Shown here: positions 35,495-44,015 of the stretch, piece after piece
How positions within the stretch are numbered: position 1 is the first letter of the stretch
Layout: each line of letters opens with the position of its first letter
Assembly (NCBI RefSeq): GCF_029869215.1
Contig: NZ_JARWPM010000374.1
Coordinates: 1 to 46,094, forward strand
DNA from: Nocardia carnea
Lineage (GTDB): Bacteria; Actinomycetota; Actinomycetes; Mycobacteriales; Mycobacteriaceae
Length of the DNA stretch: 46,094 bases
Direction of reading: 5' to 3'
The notes under the pieces: generated by a model
The model's database searches: none
The model's input: the letters and a program-made list of their open reading frames with translations, nothing else
Told to the model about the DNA's origin: nothing
Program-made: the position numbers and the translations under genes

Positions 35495-36568
35495 TCAGCT
35501 GTGGACCACGGGGCGTTTCGGGGTGCCGAAGAGCTGGGCGTCGCCGTGGGCGCGTTTGAAGTAGAGGTGGGCGTCGTGTTCCCAGGTGATGGCGATACCG
35601 CCGTGGAGCTGGATGGTTTCGGCGGCGATCGTGGTGAAGGCCTCGGTGCACTGGTGCCGGGCGACCCAGACGTCTTCGGCGGCCGACGGATTGTCCTCGG
35701 CCAGCGCGAGGGCGGCGGTGAGGGCGGTCGATTTCGCGGATTCGGCGAGGACATACATATCGGCCATCCGGTGTTTGAGGGCCTGGAAGCTACCGATGAC
35801 CCGGCCGAACTGCACCCGTGATTTGGTGTATTCGACCGTCGCCTCGAGGCAGTACTCGGCGGCACCCACCTGTTCGGCCGCCACCGCGGCCCATGCGATC
35901 CGGCGGAGTTGTTCGACCACCGGGCCGGGGTCGGCCGCGCCGAGCCGGCGCGCCGGAGTGGCGGCGAAGGTGATTTCGGACAGGGCGCGGGAGGGGTCCA
36001 TGGCCGCGACTTTCCGGCGCTGAACTCCGGCGGCTGCGGCGTCCACTTCGAAGAGTCCGGCGGCGGTCACCACGATCAAGACGTCGGCGATATTTCCGTC
36101 GAGTACATAGTGCGCTGTGCCGTTCAGCGCAGTTCCTGTGCTACCCGCGGGGGCGTCCTCGGCCCGGACGCCGAACTCGTCCCAGCCCCGCGCCGACGCC
36201 CAGCAGACCGCGAGGGTGCTGGTGCCCTCGGCGACACCCGGGAGTAGCCGGGCACACGCTTCGCTGTCGCCGGACAGCAGGACCGCCTGCGCGCCGAGGA
36301 CCGCGGAACCGAGCATCGGGACATCGGCGAGGGTGCGGCCGAGTTCGGTGACCACCAGCAGGGATTCGACCAGGCCCGCACCGAAGCCGCCGTATTCCTC
36401 GGGGATCGCCAGCGCGGCCACTCCGACCTGTTCGCACAGCTGTGCCCACAGTTGGGGGTCGTAGCCCAGGTCGGTGTCCATGGCCCGGCGGATACCCGCG
36501 CGGGCATCACGTTTGGCCAGCAGCCCCCGGACCGCCGCCACCAGCTCCTGCTGTTCCTCGCTGATCAT
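35495..36568 (-). CDS. ipdE2: Acyl-CoA dehydrogenase beta-type subunit (FadE33-like)
   Basis: 357 residues with the ACAD fold: WAQLCEQVGVAALAIPEEYGGFGAGLVESLLV at the N-terminus and VQFGRVIGSFQALKHRMADMY plus QLHGGIAITWEHDAHLYFKRAH in the C-terminal domain. It fits FadE33/IpdE2, which forms an alpha2-beta2 enzyme with FadE30/IpdE1 and dehydrogenates the 5-OH-HIP-CoA side chain. Its place last in the operon fadD3, fadE31, fadE32, fadE33 matches M. tuberculosis. ATG 36568 follows GGGAGAAG. A 145-nt gap before it may hold an internal promoter. The partner is the divergent gene at 41453. Confidence 0.85.
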   Translation of the reverse strand: MISEEQQELVAAVRGLLAKRDARAGIRRAMDTDLGYDPQLWAQLCEQVGVAALAIPEEYGGFGAGLVESLLVVTELGRTLADVPMLGSAVLGAQAVLLSGDSEACARLLPGVAEGTSTLAVCWASARGWDEFGVRAEDAPAGSTGTALNGTAHYVLDGNIADVLIVVTAAGLFEVDAAAAGVQRRKVAAMDPSRALSEITFAATPARRLGAADPGPVVEQLRRIAWAAVAAEQVGAAEYCLEATVEYTKSRVQFGRVIGSFQALKHRMADMYVLAESAKSTALTAALALAEDNPSAAEDVWVARHQCTEAFTTIAAETIQLHGGIAITWEHDAHLYFKRAHGDAQLFGTPKRPVVHS

Positions 36569-36659
36569 CTCTTCTCCCGTAGGTCTGACGGACGGATGCC
36601 GAGATAGCGCCTACGTCCGGTTGTTGCCGCTTCCTGCCGGTTCTCGTTGCGGCGAGGCC

Positions 36660-36688
36660 GCACTCGTCCGGCAGCGCACTCGTCCGGC
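36660..36688. repeat. Two-copy direct repeat upstream of ipdE2
   Basis: GCACTCGTCCGGC occurs at 36660-36672 and again at 36676-36688, a period of 16. It lies in the 145-nt spacer between fadE32 and ipdE2. It may be a regulatory pair or simple slippage; no known operator is recognised. Confidence 0.5.
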
Positions 36689-36713
36689 CCGGCCGGCCAC
36701 TCGGATTCGGTTC

Positions 36714-37748
36714 TCAGGTGAGTGCGCCCGACGGGTCCACCGCGGGACCGGTGCGCAAGGCGTCGGCGACCCGGCCGCGATGCAGGCCGGGCGTGCCCCA
36801 GGCCGTGCGCAGGGCGGTGACCCGGGTCAGCCACAGCGACAGGTCGTATTCGGCGGTATAGCCGATCGCGCCGTGCACCTGCAGCGCGGTGCGCGCCGCC
36901 CGGTACGCGGCGTCGGCGCAGGCCACCGCGGCCGCCGAGGTGTCACGGGCGCGGTTCGGGGTCGTGGTGGTGAGCGCCGCCCGGTACAGCAGGGGTTCGG
37001 CGATATCGAGCCCGATGAACACATCGGCCAGTTTCTGTTTGACCGCCTGGAACTCACCGATCGGCCGGCCGAACTGTTTGCGCTGTTTGACGTAATCGGT
37101 CGAGGCGTCGAGCAGCGCTTTACCGGCACCGAGTAGCTGGGCGGCGTTGGCCAGCGCACCGGCGTCGAAACCTGCCGCGATGGCATCGCGTACCTGCGGT
37201 CCTTCGGCGATCGTTTCCCCGGCATCCACCGTGAACAACCGGCGTGCCGGATCCACCGAGCGCACGACTTCGCCGACGCGACCGGTAGACAGGCGATCCT
37301 CATGGGCGACCAGTACGAGATCGGCGCGATCGGCGTCCACCGCGACCGCGGCGCCCTCCGGCCCGCCGAAGGCGATGGTCGCCGACACGGTGCCTTCGGA
37401 GATACCGGGCAGCCACTGCTGCGCGGGGCCGGGGTCGGTGGCCGCCAGCGCCTGCAGCGATGCCGGCACGGCGGCCGCCGATTCCGCCAGCGGCCCCGGC
37501 GCCGCCGCGCGACCCACCTCGATGAACGCGACCAGCTGGTCGAGCGGTTCGGCGCCCAGGCCACCGAATTCCTCGGCGACGGTCAGGCCGAGGGCGCCGG
37601 CGGCGGCGAGTTGTTCGATCAGCGCGCGGCCGGGCGCGGGGTCTGTGCCGCTCCACGCCCGCACCGCGGCGGGTGTGGAACCGGATTCGAAAACCTTGCG
37701 GATACTGGCACCGAAGTCCCGGTGTTCCGGGCTGAGCGCGAATTTCAT
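36714..37748 (-). CDS. fadE32: Acyl-CoA dehydrogenase (FadE32-like)
   Basis: 344 residues. FALSPEHRDFGASIRKVFES starts it, LGLTVAEEFGGLGAEPLDQLV and QFGRPIGEFQAVKQKLADVF are ACAD elements and QVHGAIGYTAEYDLSLWLTRV is near the C-terminus. It corresponds by order to FadE32, thought to form the beta-type partner of FadE31 in the breakdown of HIP-derived CoA esters. The ATG overlaps the fadE31 stop by ATGA, so the two subunits are made together. The spectrum of substrates is not shown by the sequence. Confidence 0.82.
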   Translation of the reverse strand: MKFALSPEHRDFGASIRKVFESGSTPAAVRAWSGTDPAPGRALIEQLAAAGALGLTVAEEFGGLGAEPLDQLVAFIEVGRAAAPGPLAESAAAVPASLQALAATDPGPAQQWLPGISEGTVSATIAFGGPEGAAVAVDADRADLVLVAHEDRLSTGRVGEVVRSVDPARRLFTVDAGETIAEGPQVRDAIAAGFDAGALANAAQLLGAGKALLDASTDYVKQRKQFGRPIGEFQAVKQKLADVFIGLDIAEPLLYRAALTTTTPNRARDTSAAAVACADAAYRAARTALQVHGAIGYTAEYDLSLWLTRVTALRTAWGTPGLHRGRVADALRTGPAVDPSGALT

Positions 37749-38884
37749 CGGCCGCCTCCCCTGGGTAGGCCGAGAAGCCGCTCGGCGATGATGTTGCGTT
37801 GGATTTCGTTGGTGCCGGCGTAGATCGGGCCGGACAGCGCGAAGAGGTAACCGTCGGTCCAGCGGCTCGCCTGTTCGGCGCGGGCGCCGAGGAGGTCGAG
37901 CGCGGTTTCGTGCATGGCGATATCGAGTTCGGACCAGAACACCTTGGTGATCGAGGATTCCGCGCCGAGTTTGCCGCCCTCGTTCAGCCGGGTGACGGTG
38001 CCGAAGGTGTGCAGGCGGTACGCCTCGGAGCCGATCCAGGCATCCACGACGGCATCTCGCGCCGCGGTGCCGGTATCGCCGGTTTCGGTCCACAGGTCGA
38101 CCAGCCGCCGCGCGGTCGCACTGAACCGGCCGGGGCTGCGCAGCGAGAGACCGCGTTCGTTGCTGGAGGTGCTCATCGCGACCCGCCAGCCCTCGTTCGG
38201 CGCACCGATCACATCGCTGTCCGGGACGAATACGTCGTCGAGAAAGATCTCCGCGAAGCCGGGTTCACCGTCCAGCTGCGGGATCGGCCGGACCGTCACC
38301 CCGTCGGCGGTGAGCGGGAACATCAGGTAGGTGAGCCCGCGGTGCCGTTCGGCCTCGGGATCGCTGCGGAACAGGCCGAACGCCCAATCCGCGAACGCCG
38401 CCCGCGAACTCCAGGTCTTCTGCCCGCTCAGCACCCAGCCGCCGTCGGCGCGGCGCGCGGTGGAGCGGATACCGGCCAGATCGCTCCCGGCTTCCGGCTC
38501 CGACCAGGCCTGCGCCCAGATATCGTCACCGCGCGCCATCCGCGGCATGATCCGTTCGAGTTGTTCGGGGGAGCCGTGTTCGAACAGGGTCGGGGCCAGC
38601 AGGAAGATACCGTTCTGACTCACCCGGCCCGGCGCGCCGGCCGCGTAGTACTCCTGTTCGAACAGCACCCATTCCAGCAGCGAGGCATCACGGCCGCCGA
38701 ATTCGCGCGGCCAGGAGACCACCGACAGCCGGGCCTCGGCCAGGGTGCGTTCCCATTCGCGGTGCGCTTCGAAACCCGCCGCGGTATCCATCGAGGGCAG
38801 CGGTTCGGCGGGGACATGAGCGGCCAGGAATTCGCAGACCTCCCGCTGGAATTCCCGGGTGCTGTCGTCGAGATCGAGATCCAT
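37745..38884 (-). CDS. fadE31: Acyl-CoA dehydrogenase (FadE31-like)
   Basis: 379 residues. DIWAQAWSEPEAGSDLAGIR is the FAD and CoA loop, GWVLSGQKTWSSRAAFADW the adjacent strand, and GPIYAGTNEIQRNIIAERLLG the C-terminal FAD-binding sequence. It is the alpha-type partner (fully FAD-binding) of a heteromeric ACAD, the partner being FadE32 directly downstream. Both belong to the HIP pathway in related bacteria. ATG 38884 follows the crotonase stop directly. Confidence 0.85.
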   Translation of the reverse strand: MDLDLDDSTREFQREVCEFLAAHVPAEPLPSMDTAAGFEAHREWERTLAEARLSVVSWPREFGGRDASLLEWVLFEQEYYAAGAPGRVSQNGIFLLAPTLFEHGSPEQLERIMPRMARGDDIWAQAWSEPEAGSDLAGIRSTARRADGGWVLSGQKTWSSRAAFADWAFGLFRSDPEAERHRGLTYLMFPLTADGVTVRPIPQLDGEPGFAEIFLDDVFVPDSDVIGAPNEGWRVAMSTSSNERGLSLRSPGRFSATARRLVDLWTETGDTGTAARDAVVDAWIGSEAYRLHTFGTVTRLNEGGKLGAESSITKVFWSELDIAMHETALDLLGARAEQASRWTDGYLFALSGPIYAGTNEIQRNIIAERLLGLPRGGGR

Positions 38885-39796
38885 TCAGGCTTTCCCGTCG
38901 TTCGTGGCCGCGGCGGTGGTCGCCCGCGCCTTCATAGATTTGGCGTTCAACCCGCCGAGCGAGTCGGTGCCGACTTCGGCATTGTGAGCGTGCGCGAAAT
39001 GATGCAGGCCGAACACCGAATCCATACCGCTGCGCATACCCATGAGGTCCTCGGACTGGTTCACCGCCTTCTTCGTCAGCGCCAGCCCGAATTGCGGCAT
39101 GGCCGAGATCTTCTCGGCCAGCGCCATGGTTTCGGCTTCGAGATCGGCCCGCGGCACCACCCGGTTGACCATGCCCCATTCCTTGGCCTGCGCGGCGTCG
39201 AAACGGTCGCCGGTGAACAGGAACTCCTTCGCCGCGCGCGGTCCCATCACCCACGGGTGGGCGAAGTATTCGACCCCCGGAATCCCCATGCGCACCACCG
39301 GGTCGGAGAAGAAGGCGTCATCGGCGGCGACGATCAGATCGCAGACCCAGGCCAGCATGAGCCCGCCCGCGATACACGCGCCCTGCACCATGGCGATGGT
39401 CGGTTTGGGGATCTCCCGCCAGCGGCGGCACATCCCGAGGTAGACCTCGGTCTCCCGGGCGAAGCGCTGATCGCCGCCCGGGCGGTCCACATGATCCCAC
39501 CAGAGTGCGGCCTTGTTCTGGTATTTCACGTGATGGTCGCGGCCCGGGGTGCCCAGATCGTGGCCGGCGCTGAAATGTTCGCCGTTGCCGGCCAGCACGA
39601 TGACCTTCACCTCGGGGTCCTCCACCGCCCGTTCGAACGCGGCGTCGAGCGCGTAGGTCATCACGGAGTTCTGCGCGTTACGGTAATCCGGCCGATTCAG
39701 GGTGACCACGGCGATGGCCCCACGGCGTTCGTAGGTGACCACATCGGGTTCGTGGGGAACGCTCCCGTTCACGGCCGGTGGATTGTGTTCCGGCAT
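38885..39796 (-). CDS. Crotonase-fold protein in the HIP operon, lacking usual catalytic Glu
   Basis: 303 residues, a crotonase fold. The oxyanion hole is formed by FSAGHDLGT and GACIAGGLMLAW. Aligned by eye to rat crotonase, catalytic Glu144 is Met (GGLMLAWVCD) and Glu164 is Val (FSDPVVRMG), so a standard hydratase mechanism is not expected. An insert of about 30 residues (YQNKAALWWDHVDRPGGDQ) follows the first loop. Its place between fadD3 and fadE31, with TAATG coupling to fadD3, points to a step of HIP-CoA breakdown, perhaps hydration of the enoyl side chain or C-C cleavage. The M. tuberculosis operon, as I recall it, has no gene at this place. Confidence 0.85.
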   Translation of the reverse strand: MPEHNPPAVNGSVPHEPDVVTYERRGAIAVVTLNRPDYRNAQNSVMTYALDAAFERAVEDPEVKVIVLAGNGEHFSAGHDLGTPGRDHHVKYQNKAALWWDHVDRPGGDQRFARETEVYLGMCRRWREIPKPTIAMVQGACIAGGLMLAWVCDLIVAADDAFFSDPVVRMGIPGVEYFAHPWVMGPRAAKEFLFTGDRFDAAQAKEWGMVNRVVPRADLEAETMALAEKISAMPQFGLALTKKAVNQSEDLMGMRSGMDSVFGLHHFAHAHNAEVGTDSLGGLNAKSMKARATTAAATNDGKA

Positions 39797-41376
39797 TACG
39801 AATTCTCCTCACGTAACCGGCGTTTGAGCACCTTGCCGCTGGCGTTGAAGGGCAGTTCGTCGCGGAATTCGACGAAACGCGGCACTTTGAAATTGGCCAG
39901 CACTTTGGTGGCGTAAGAGAACACCTGGTCTTCGGTGAGTTTCGCGCCCGGTTTCCGGACGACGAACACTTTGCCCACCTCACCCATCCGGGTATCGGGT
40001 ACCCCGATCACCGCGCAGGTGGCGACGCCGTCCAGCCGGGAGAGGGCCTGCTCGATCTCGGCGGGATAGACGTTGAATCCGCCGCTGACGTACATATCCT
40101 TGAGCCGGTCGGTGATCTTGAGATACCCGCGCTCGTCGATCTCACCGATATCACCGGTATGCAGCCACCCGTCGGCGTCGATGGCTTTCGCGGTGCTCTC
40201 CGGATCGTCGAGATATCCCAGCATCACATTGGGACCGCGCAGCAGGATTTCCCCGGCGTCGCTCAGCTTCAGTTCGAACCCGGCCATCGGCCGGCCGCTG
40301 GTCGCGGAGATGGTCTCGGCATCGTCGTCGACCCGGCACATGGTGCCGAAACCGGTGGATTCGGACAGTCCGTAGGCGGTGAGTACCACCTCGAAATCGA
40401 GTTCCGCGCGCATCCGCTCGACGAGTACCACCGGGACGGGCGCCGCCCCGGTGACCGCCACCCGGAGACTGCTCAGCTCGAATCCGCCGCGGTCCGGGTA
40501 GTCCAGGATGGTCTGGTAGATGGTGGGCGGACCGGGCAGGACGGTGATCTTCTCCTGGTCGATCAGGCGCATGGTGGTCGGCACGTCGAAAACGATCTGC
40601 GGCACCATGGTGGCCCCGGTCAACACACAGGCGACGATCCCGGCCTTGTAGCCGAAGCTGTGGAAGAACGGATTCACGATCAGGTAGTTGTCGGCGCTGT
40701 GCAGCGTCGCGCATTCGGTCCAGCCGCGCACCGCCGACAACGTCTGCCGATGGGCGATCAGCACACCCTTGCTGCGGCCGGTGGTACCGGAGGTGAACAG
40801 GATGTCGGACAGATCGTCACCGCTGATCGATTCCGCGCGTTCCCGGGCCTGCTGCCGGTCGACCGCCGCCCCCGTTTCCGCCAGATCCGACCAGTTCAGC
40901 GTGCCTTCGGCCCGCTCCTGCTCACCCTCGACCGGGAGCACGACGACCGTATCGATGCGCAGTTCCGGTGCGGTCGCGCGCAGTTCGGCGAGGCGATCAC
41001 GTTTCAGGAAGGTGCCGGCGATGAACAGGGCTTTGGCATCCACCCGGTTCAGCACGTCGACCACTTCGTCGGCGACATAACGGGTGTTGAGCGGGACCAG
41101 CGTCGCGCCCGCGTAGTGCGCGCCCAAGGCGGCGACAACCCAGTGCCAGGTATTGGGCGACCAGATCGCCACCCGATCACCGACCTGTATTCCACGGGCC
41201 AGCAGGGCGCGCGCTACGTCCTGGACCCGGGTGAGCAGTTCTGTCCAGTCGAGCCGGACGGGCCCGTCGGCCAGTGCGGGCGCCGAACCGAAGGTGTCGG
41301 CGGCGGCGTGCAAGGCCGCGGGGATGGTCTGGGCCACCGGCGGTGTGTGCGCAGGGGTGTTCACGGGTGTCCTCAT
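39796..41376 (-). CDS. fadD3: HIP-CoA synthetase (acyl-CoA ligase)
   Basis: 526 residues, an ANL-family ligase. LFTSGTTGRSKGVLIAH is the P-loop, TAYGLSESTGFG motif A5, GWLHTGDIGEIDERGYLKI the hinge region and FNASGKVLKRRLRE the catalytic Lys. FadD3 adds CoA to the propionate of HIP, the entry step to C/D-ring breakdown. The frame is open to 41427, but that includes part of the KstR2 box. ATG 41376 (MRTPVNTP) was chosen; no strong ribosome site is visible. It is first in the operon with the crotonase and three FadE genes. Confidence 0.92.
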   Translation of the reverse strand: MRTPVNTPAHTPPVAQTIPAALHAAADTFGSAPALADGPVRLDWTELLTRVQDVARALLARGIQVGDRVAIWSPNTWHWVVAALGAHYAGATLVPLNTRYVADEVVDVLNRVDAKALFIAGTFLKRDRLAELRATAPELRIDTVVVLPVEGEQERAEGTLNWSDLAETGAAVDRQQARERAESISGDDLSDILFTSGTTGRSKGVLIAHRQTLSAVRGWTECATLHSADNYLIVNPFFHSFGYKAGIVACVLTGATMVPQIVFDVPTTMRLIDQEKITVLPGPPTIYQTILDYPDRGGFELSSLRVAVTGAAPVPVVLVERMRAELDFEVVLTAYGLSESTGFGTMCRVDDDAETISATSGRPMAGFELKLSDAGEILLRGPNVMLGYLDDPESTAKAIDADGWLHTGDIGEIDERGYLKITDRLKDMYVSGGFNVYPAEIEQALSRLDGVATCAVIGVPDTRMGEVGKVFVVRKPGAKLTEDQVFSYATKVLANFKVPRFVEFRDELPFNASGKVLKRRLREENS

Positions 41377-41422
41377 GGTCGTGCGGCCGGGTGCGGTGCG
41401 CGGTCTCGAACGGAGTCTACAA

Positions 41423-41436
41423 AGCAAGTGCTTGGT
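41423..41436. promoter_or_regulatory. KstR2-type operator between fadD3 and ipdE1
   Basis: AGCAAGTGCTTGGT fits the KstR2 consensus AnCAAGnnCTTGnT at every fixed position. It lies 46 nt before the fadD3 start and 16 nt before the GTG of ipdE1, so it can control both operons. Confidence 0.85.
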
Positions 41437-41449
41437 AGGTTATCCTACC
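41434..41449. repeat. Inverted repeat overlapping the ipdE1 promoter
   Basis: GGTAGG-TTAT-CCTACC is a perfect 6-bp inverted repeat that shares three bases with the KstR2 box. It also contains a -10-like TATCCT (41441-41446), 6 nt before the ipdE1 GTG. It may be a second protein site or just part of the promoter. Confidence 0.5.
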
Positions 41450-41452
41450 GGC

Positions 41453-42733
41453 GTGGGTGCTATCCAGACCTCAGAATCCGGTACCGGTCGCGACGGCGGG
41501 CGGCAATCAGGCGAACCCGCGGCGGGGCCGCGTGTCGCGGCCACGCCGCGTACCGCTGTCGAGCGGACCAGCGTGGCGGCGCTGAGCGATGGCGAATTCG
41601 CCGATCGGGTACGCGGCTGGCTGGAAGAGCAGCTGAACGGCGAGTTCCGGGAGTTGCGCGGGCTCGGCGGGCCCGGCCGCGAGCACGAGGCCTTCGACGA
41701 ACGCCTGGAATGGGACCGCGCCCTGGCCGCCGCCGGCTGGACCTGTCTCGGCTGGCCCGTCGAATACGGCGGCCGCGCGGCGAGCGTGCGCCAGCAGATC
41801 ATCTTCCACGAGGAGTACGCCAAGGCGAACGCGCCGGCGCGCGTCTCGCACGTCGGCGAGGAACTGCTCGGCCCGACCCTCCTGGCCTTCGGCACCGACG
41901 CCCAGCGCGACCGCTTCCTGCCGGGTATCCGCACGGTCGCCGAACTGTGGTGCCAGGGCTATTCCGAACCCGGCGCCGGCTCCGATCTGGCCGCGGTCGC
42001 CACCTCCGCCCGCCTCGACGGCGATCACTGGTCTATCAACGGCCAGAAGATCTGGACCTCCCTGGCTCATGTGGCCGACTGGTGTTTCGCGGTGTGCCGT
42101 ACCGAACCCGGCTCGAAACGGCACAAAGGGCTGTCGTACCTGCTGGTCCCGATGGATCAGCCCGGTATCGAGGTCCGGCCGATTATCCAGCTCACCGGAA
42201 CCTCGGAATTCAACGAGGTCTTCCTCGACAACGCGCGCACCGAGGCCGATCTCGTGGTCGGCGAACCCGGTGACGGCTGGCGGGTCGCCATGGGCACCCT
42301 CAATGTCGAACGCGGTATCTCCACCCTGGGCCAGCAGATTCGCTTCGCGCGGGAGCTGGCGGCCATCGAGGACATGGCACGGGAGTCGGGCGCGCTCGAC
42401 GACCCGCTGCTGGCCGACAAGGTCGACCGGGCCTGGGTCGGCCTGCGGGTACTGCGCGCCCATGCCATGCGCACCATGGCCGAAACGGCCGAGGACGGTG
42501 GGCAGGCATCGGTGGGCAAACTGCTCTGGGCGAATTGGCACCGCGGTCTCGGTGAACTCGCCATGGCGGTGCGCGGCGCCGCCGGATTGGTGGCCGCGGA
42601 CGGCGATCTCGACGAATGGCAGCGGCTGTACCTGTTCACCCGCGCCGATACGATCTACGGAGGTTCGAACGAAGTGCAGCGCAACATCATCTCCGAGCGG
42701 GTGCTCGGCCTGCCCCGTGAGGCCCGGCAGTGA
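41453..42733 (+). CDS. ipdE1: Acyl-CoA dehydrogenase alpha-type subunit (FadE30-like)
   Basis: 426 residues. LWCQGYSEPGAGSDLAAVAT and WSINGQKIWTSLAHVADW bind FAD, and DTIYGGSNEVQRNIISERVLG ends it. The match in place and pattern is FadE30/IpdE1, the alpha subunit that with IpdE2 oxidises 5-OH-HIP-CoA to the enoyl ester. The first 45 residues are low-complexity and probably unconserved, so a later start is possible. GTG 41453 lies 6 nt after TATCCT, which predicts a leaderless message. Its stop overlaps the ipdF start by GTGA. Confidence 0.88.
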   Translation: MGAIQTSESGTGRDGGRQSGEPAAGPRVAATPRTAVERTSVAALSDGEFADRVRGWLEEQLNGEFRELRGLGGPGREHEAFDERLEWDRALAAAGWTCLGWPVEYGGRAASVRQQIIFHEEYAKANAPARVSHVGEELLGPTLLAFGTDAQRDRFLPGIRTVAELWCQGYSEPGAGSDLAAVATSARLDGDHWSINGQKIWTSLAHVADWCFAVCRTEPGSKRHKGLSYLLVPMDQPGIEVRPIIQLTGTSEFNEVFLDNARTEADLVVGEPGDGWRVAMGTLNVERGISTLGQQIRFARELAAIEDMARESGALDDPLLADKVDRAWVGLRVLRAHAMRTMAETAEDGGQASVGKLLWANWHRGLGELAMAVRGAAGLVAADGDLDEWQRLYLFTRADTIYGGSNEVQRNIISERVLGLPREARQ

Positions 42734-43527
42734 GCGGGCCGCTGTCCGTCCCGCCGCCGCAGACGCCCGGCCACGGGCTGCTCACCGGCCGCCGGGCCGT
42801 GGTCACCGCGGCCGCCGGCACCGGAATCGGTTCCGCCACGGCCCGCCGGCTGCTGACCGAGGGCGCCGATGTGGTCGTCTCCGATTGGCACGAACGGCGT
42901 TTGGAGGCGACTCGCGCCGAACTCGCCGAAGCGTTCGCCGATCGTAAAGTGCACGCGCTCGTCTGCGACGTGACCAGCACCGCGCAGGTCGACGAACTGG
43001 TGCGCGGATCGGCGGCGGCGCTGGGCGGGGTCGATATCTTCGTCAACAATGCCGGGCTCGGTGGTGAGACGCCGGTGGTCGATATGACCGACGAACAATG
43101 GGACAAGGTCCTCGATATCACCTTGAACGGCACGTTCCGCTGCACCCGCGCCGCGTTGAACTATTTCCGCGACGCGAAGCACGGCGGCGTGATCGTCAAC
43201 AACGCCAGCGTGCTGGGCTGGCGCGCCCAGTACGGTCAGGCCCACTATGCGGCCGCAAAGGCCGGAGTCATGGCGCTGACCAGGTGCAGCGCGGTGGAAG
43301 CCGCCGAACTCGGGGTCCGGATCAACGCGGTGTCGCCGAGTATCGCCCGGCATGCGTTCCTCGACAAGGTCAGCTCGAGCGAACTGCTGGATCGTCTCTC
43401 CGAACGAGAAGCCTTCGGCCGTGCGGCCGAGCCCTGGGAGGTCGCCGCGACCATCGCCATGCTGGCCAGCGATTACACCACCTACCTCACCGGTGAGGTC
43501 GTCTCGGTCAGCAGCCAGCGCGCGTAA
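42730..43527 (+). CDS. ipdF: Short-chain dehydrogenase of HIP catabolism
   Basis: 265 residues, an SDR. The nucleotide loop is VVTAAAGTGIGSATARRL, followed by CDVTST, NNAGLGGET and the catalytic Ser (NNASVLGW) and YAAAK. In related bacteria IpdF (Rv3559c) oxidises a hydroxyl of the HIP-derived CoA ester after side-chain shortening. The GTG start overlaps the ipdE1 stop, as expected for a coupled pair. The end of the protein (YLTGEVVSVSSQRA) is standard for this group. Confidence 0.87.
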   Translation: MSGPLSVPPPQTPGHGLLTGRRAVVTAAAGTGIGSATARRLLTEGADVVVSDWHERRLEATRAELAEAFADRKVHALVCDVTSTAQVDELVRGSAAALGGVDIFVNNAGLGGETPVVDMTDEQWDKVLDITLNGTFRCTRAALNYFRDAKHGGVIVNNASVLGWRAQYGQAHYAAAKAGVMALTRCSAVEAAELGVRINAVSPSIARHAFLDKVSSSELLDRLSEREAFGRAAEPWEVAATIAMLASDYTTYLTGEVVSVSSQRA

Positions 43528-43669
43528 CCCCACGTGGCCCTGGCAGCCGGATTCCTGCCTCGCGCGGGTCCGATGCGCTTGCCCGGCGTGGACCTGGCAG
43601 GTGCCGGGATTTCCGGTACCGCGACGTTCGCGTATACGTTCGGCCGGGGTCTGCCGAGCGTCCCGCCGG

Positions 43670-43703
43670 AACGAGTGCCGTGCTTCAACGAGTGCCGTGC
43701 TTC
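43670..43703. repeat. Two-copy 17-nt tandem repeat
   Basis: The unit AACGAGTGCCGTGCTTC occurs at 43670-43686 and again, identical, at 43687-43703. It lies in the non-coding region upstream of kstR2. No known operator is recognised. Confidence 0.7.
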
Positions 43704-43987
43704 GTCGCCCGGCGGCGCCATAACTGCCGCGGCGTCCGCATCCGGTGTGGTGGCGGTGCCGCGGGGCCGGGCCGGCGGCGCCCGCGGGTGTGCGAAACGA
43801 CGCGTACTGCGCGGAAATCTTCGGGGCCGAACCCAGGGAACCGGTTCGTGGAATCGTGCGTCCAATCAGATCGGAAAGTAGTGCGGGATCGCGGTCCGGC
43901 GCTACGGGCCCGGCGGGTCCGGCTCCGAATCATGAGGGGGGAGCCGGAAACGCCGGGCCCGGTTCCTTTCCGCCTACCATGGACCCA

Positions 43988-44009
43988 AGCAAATGCTTGG
44001 TTGTATTAT
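43988..44009 (+). promoter_or_regulatory. KstR2-type operator and -10 box of kstR2-fadA6
   Basis: AGCAAATGCTTGGT (43988-44001) fits the KstR2 consensus except for one base (A for the G of CAAG). TATTAT (44004-44009) follows as a -10 box, 6 nt before GTG 44016. This predicts autorepression and a leaderless message. Confidence 0.72.
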
Positions 44010-44015
44010 GGCCGG

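Larger units (their letters stand above)
43528..44015. other. 488-base region between ipdF and kstR2
   Basis: No convincing gene. A 115-residue open frame at 43534-43881 is Arg/Gly-rich, has no ribosome site and resembles no known family. It contains a two-copy 17-nt tandem repeat (43670-43703) and, at its right end, the KstR2 operator and promoter of kstR2. Confidence 0.6.

Noticed and set aside
37799..39916. A 705-codon open frame on the plus strand
   Set aside because: It is antisense to fadE31 and the crotonase, which have clear family motifs, and its translation is Arg/Gly/His-rich with no recognisable domain.
39796..41427. Longer start for fadD3 at 41427
   Set aside because: It would start inside the KstR2 operator and the added residues are Arg-rich; ATG 41376 is preferred.
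40159..42273. A 704-codon open frame on the plus strand
   Set aside because: It is antisense to fadD3 and then out of frame with ipdE1; it crosses the KstR2 operator and shows no protein family.
43534..43881. 115-codon open frame between ipdF and kstR2
   Set aside because: No ribosome site, compositionally biased translation, and it runs through the 17-nt tandem repeat. Treated as non-coding.
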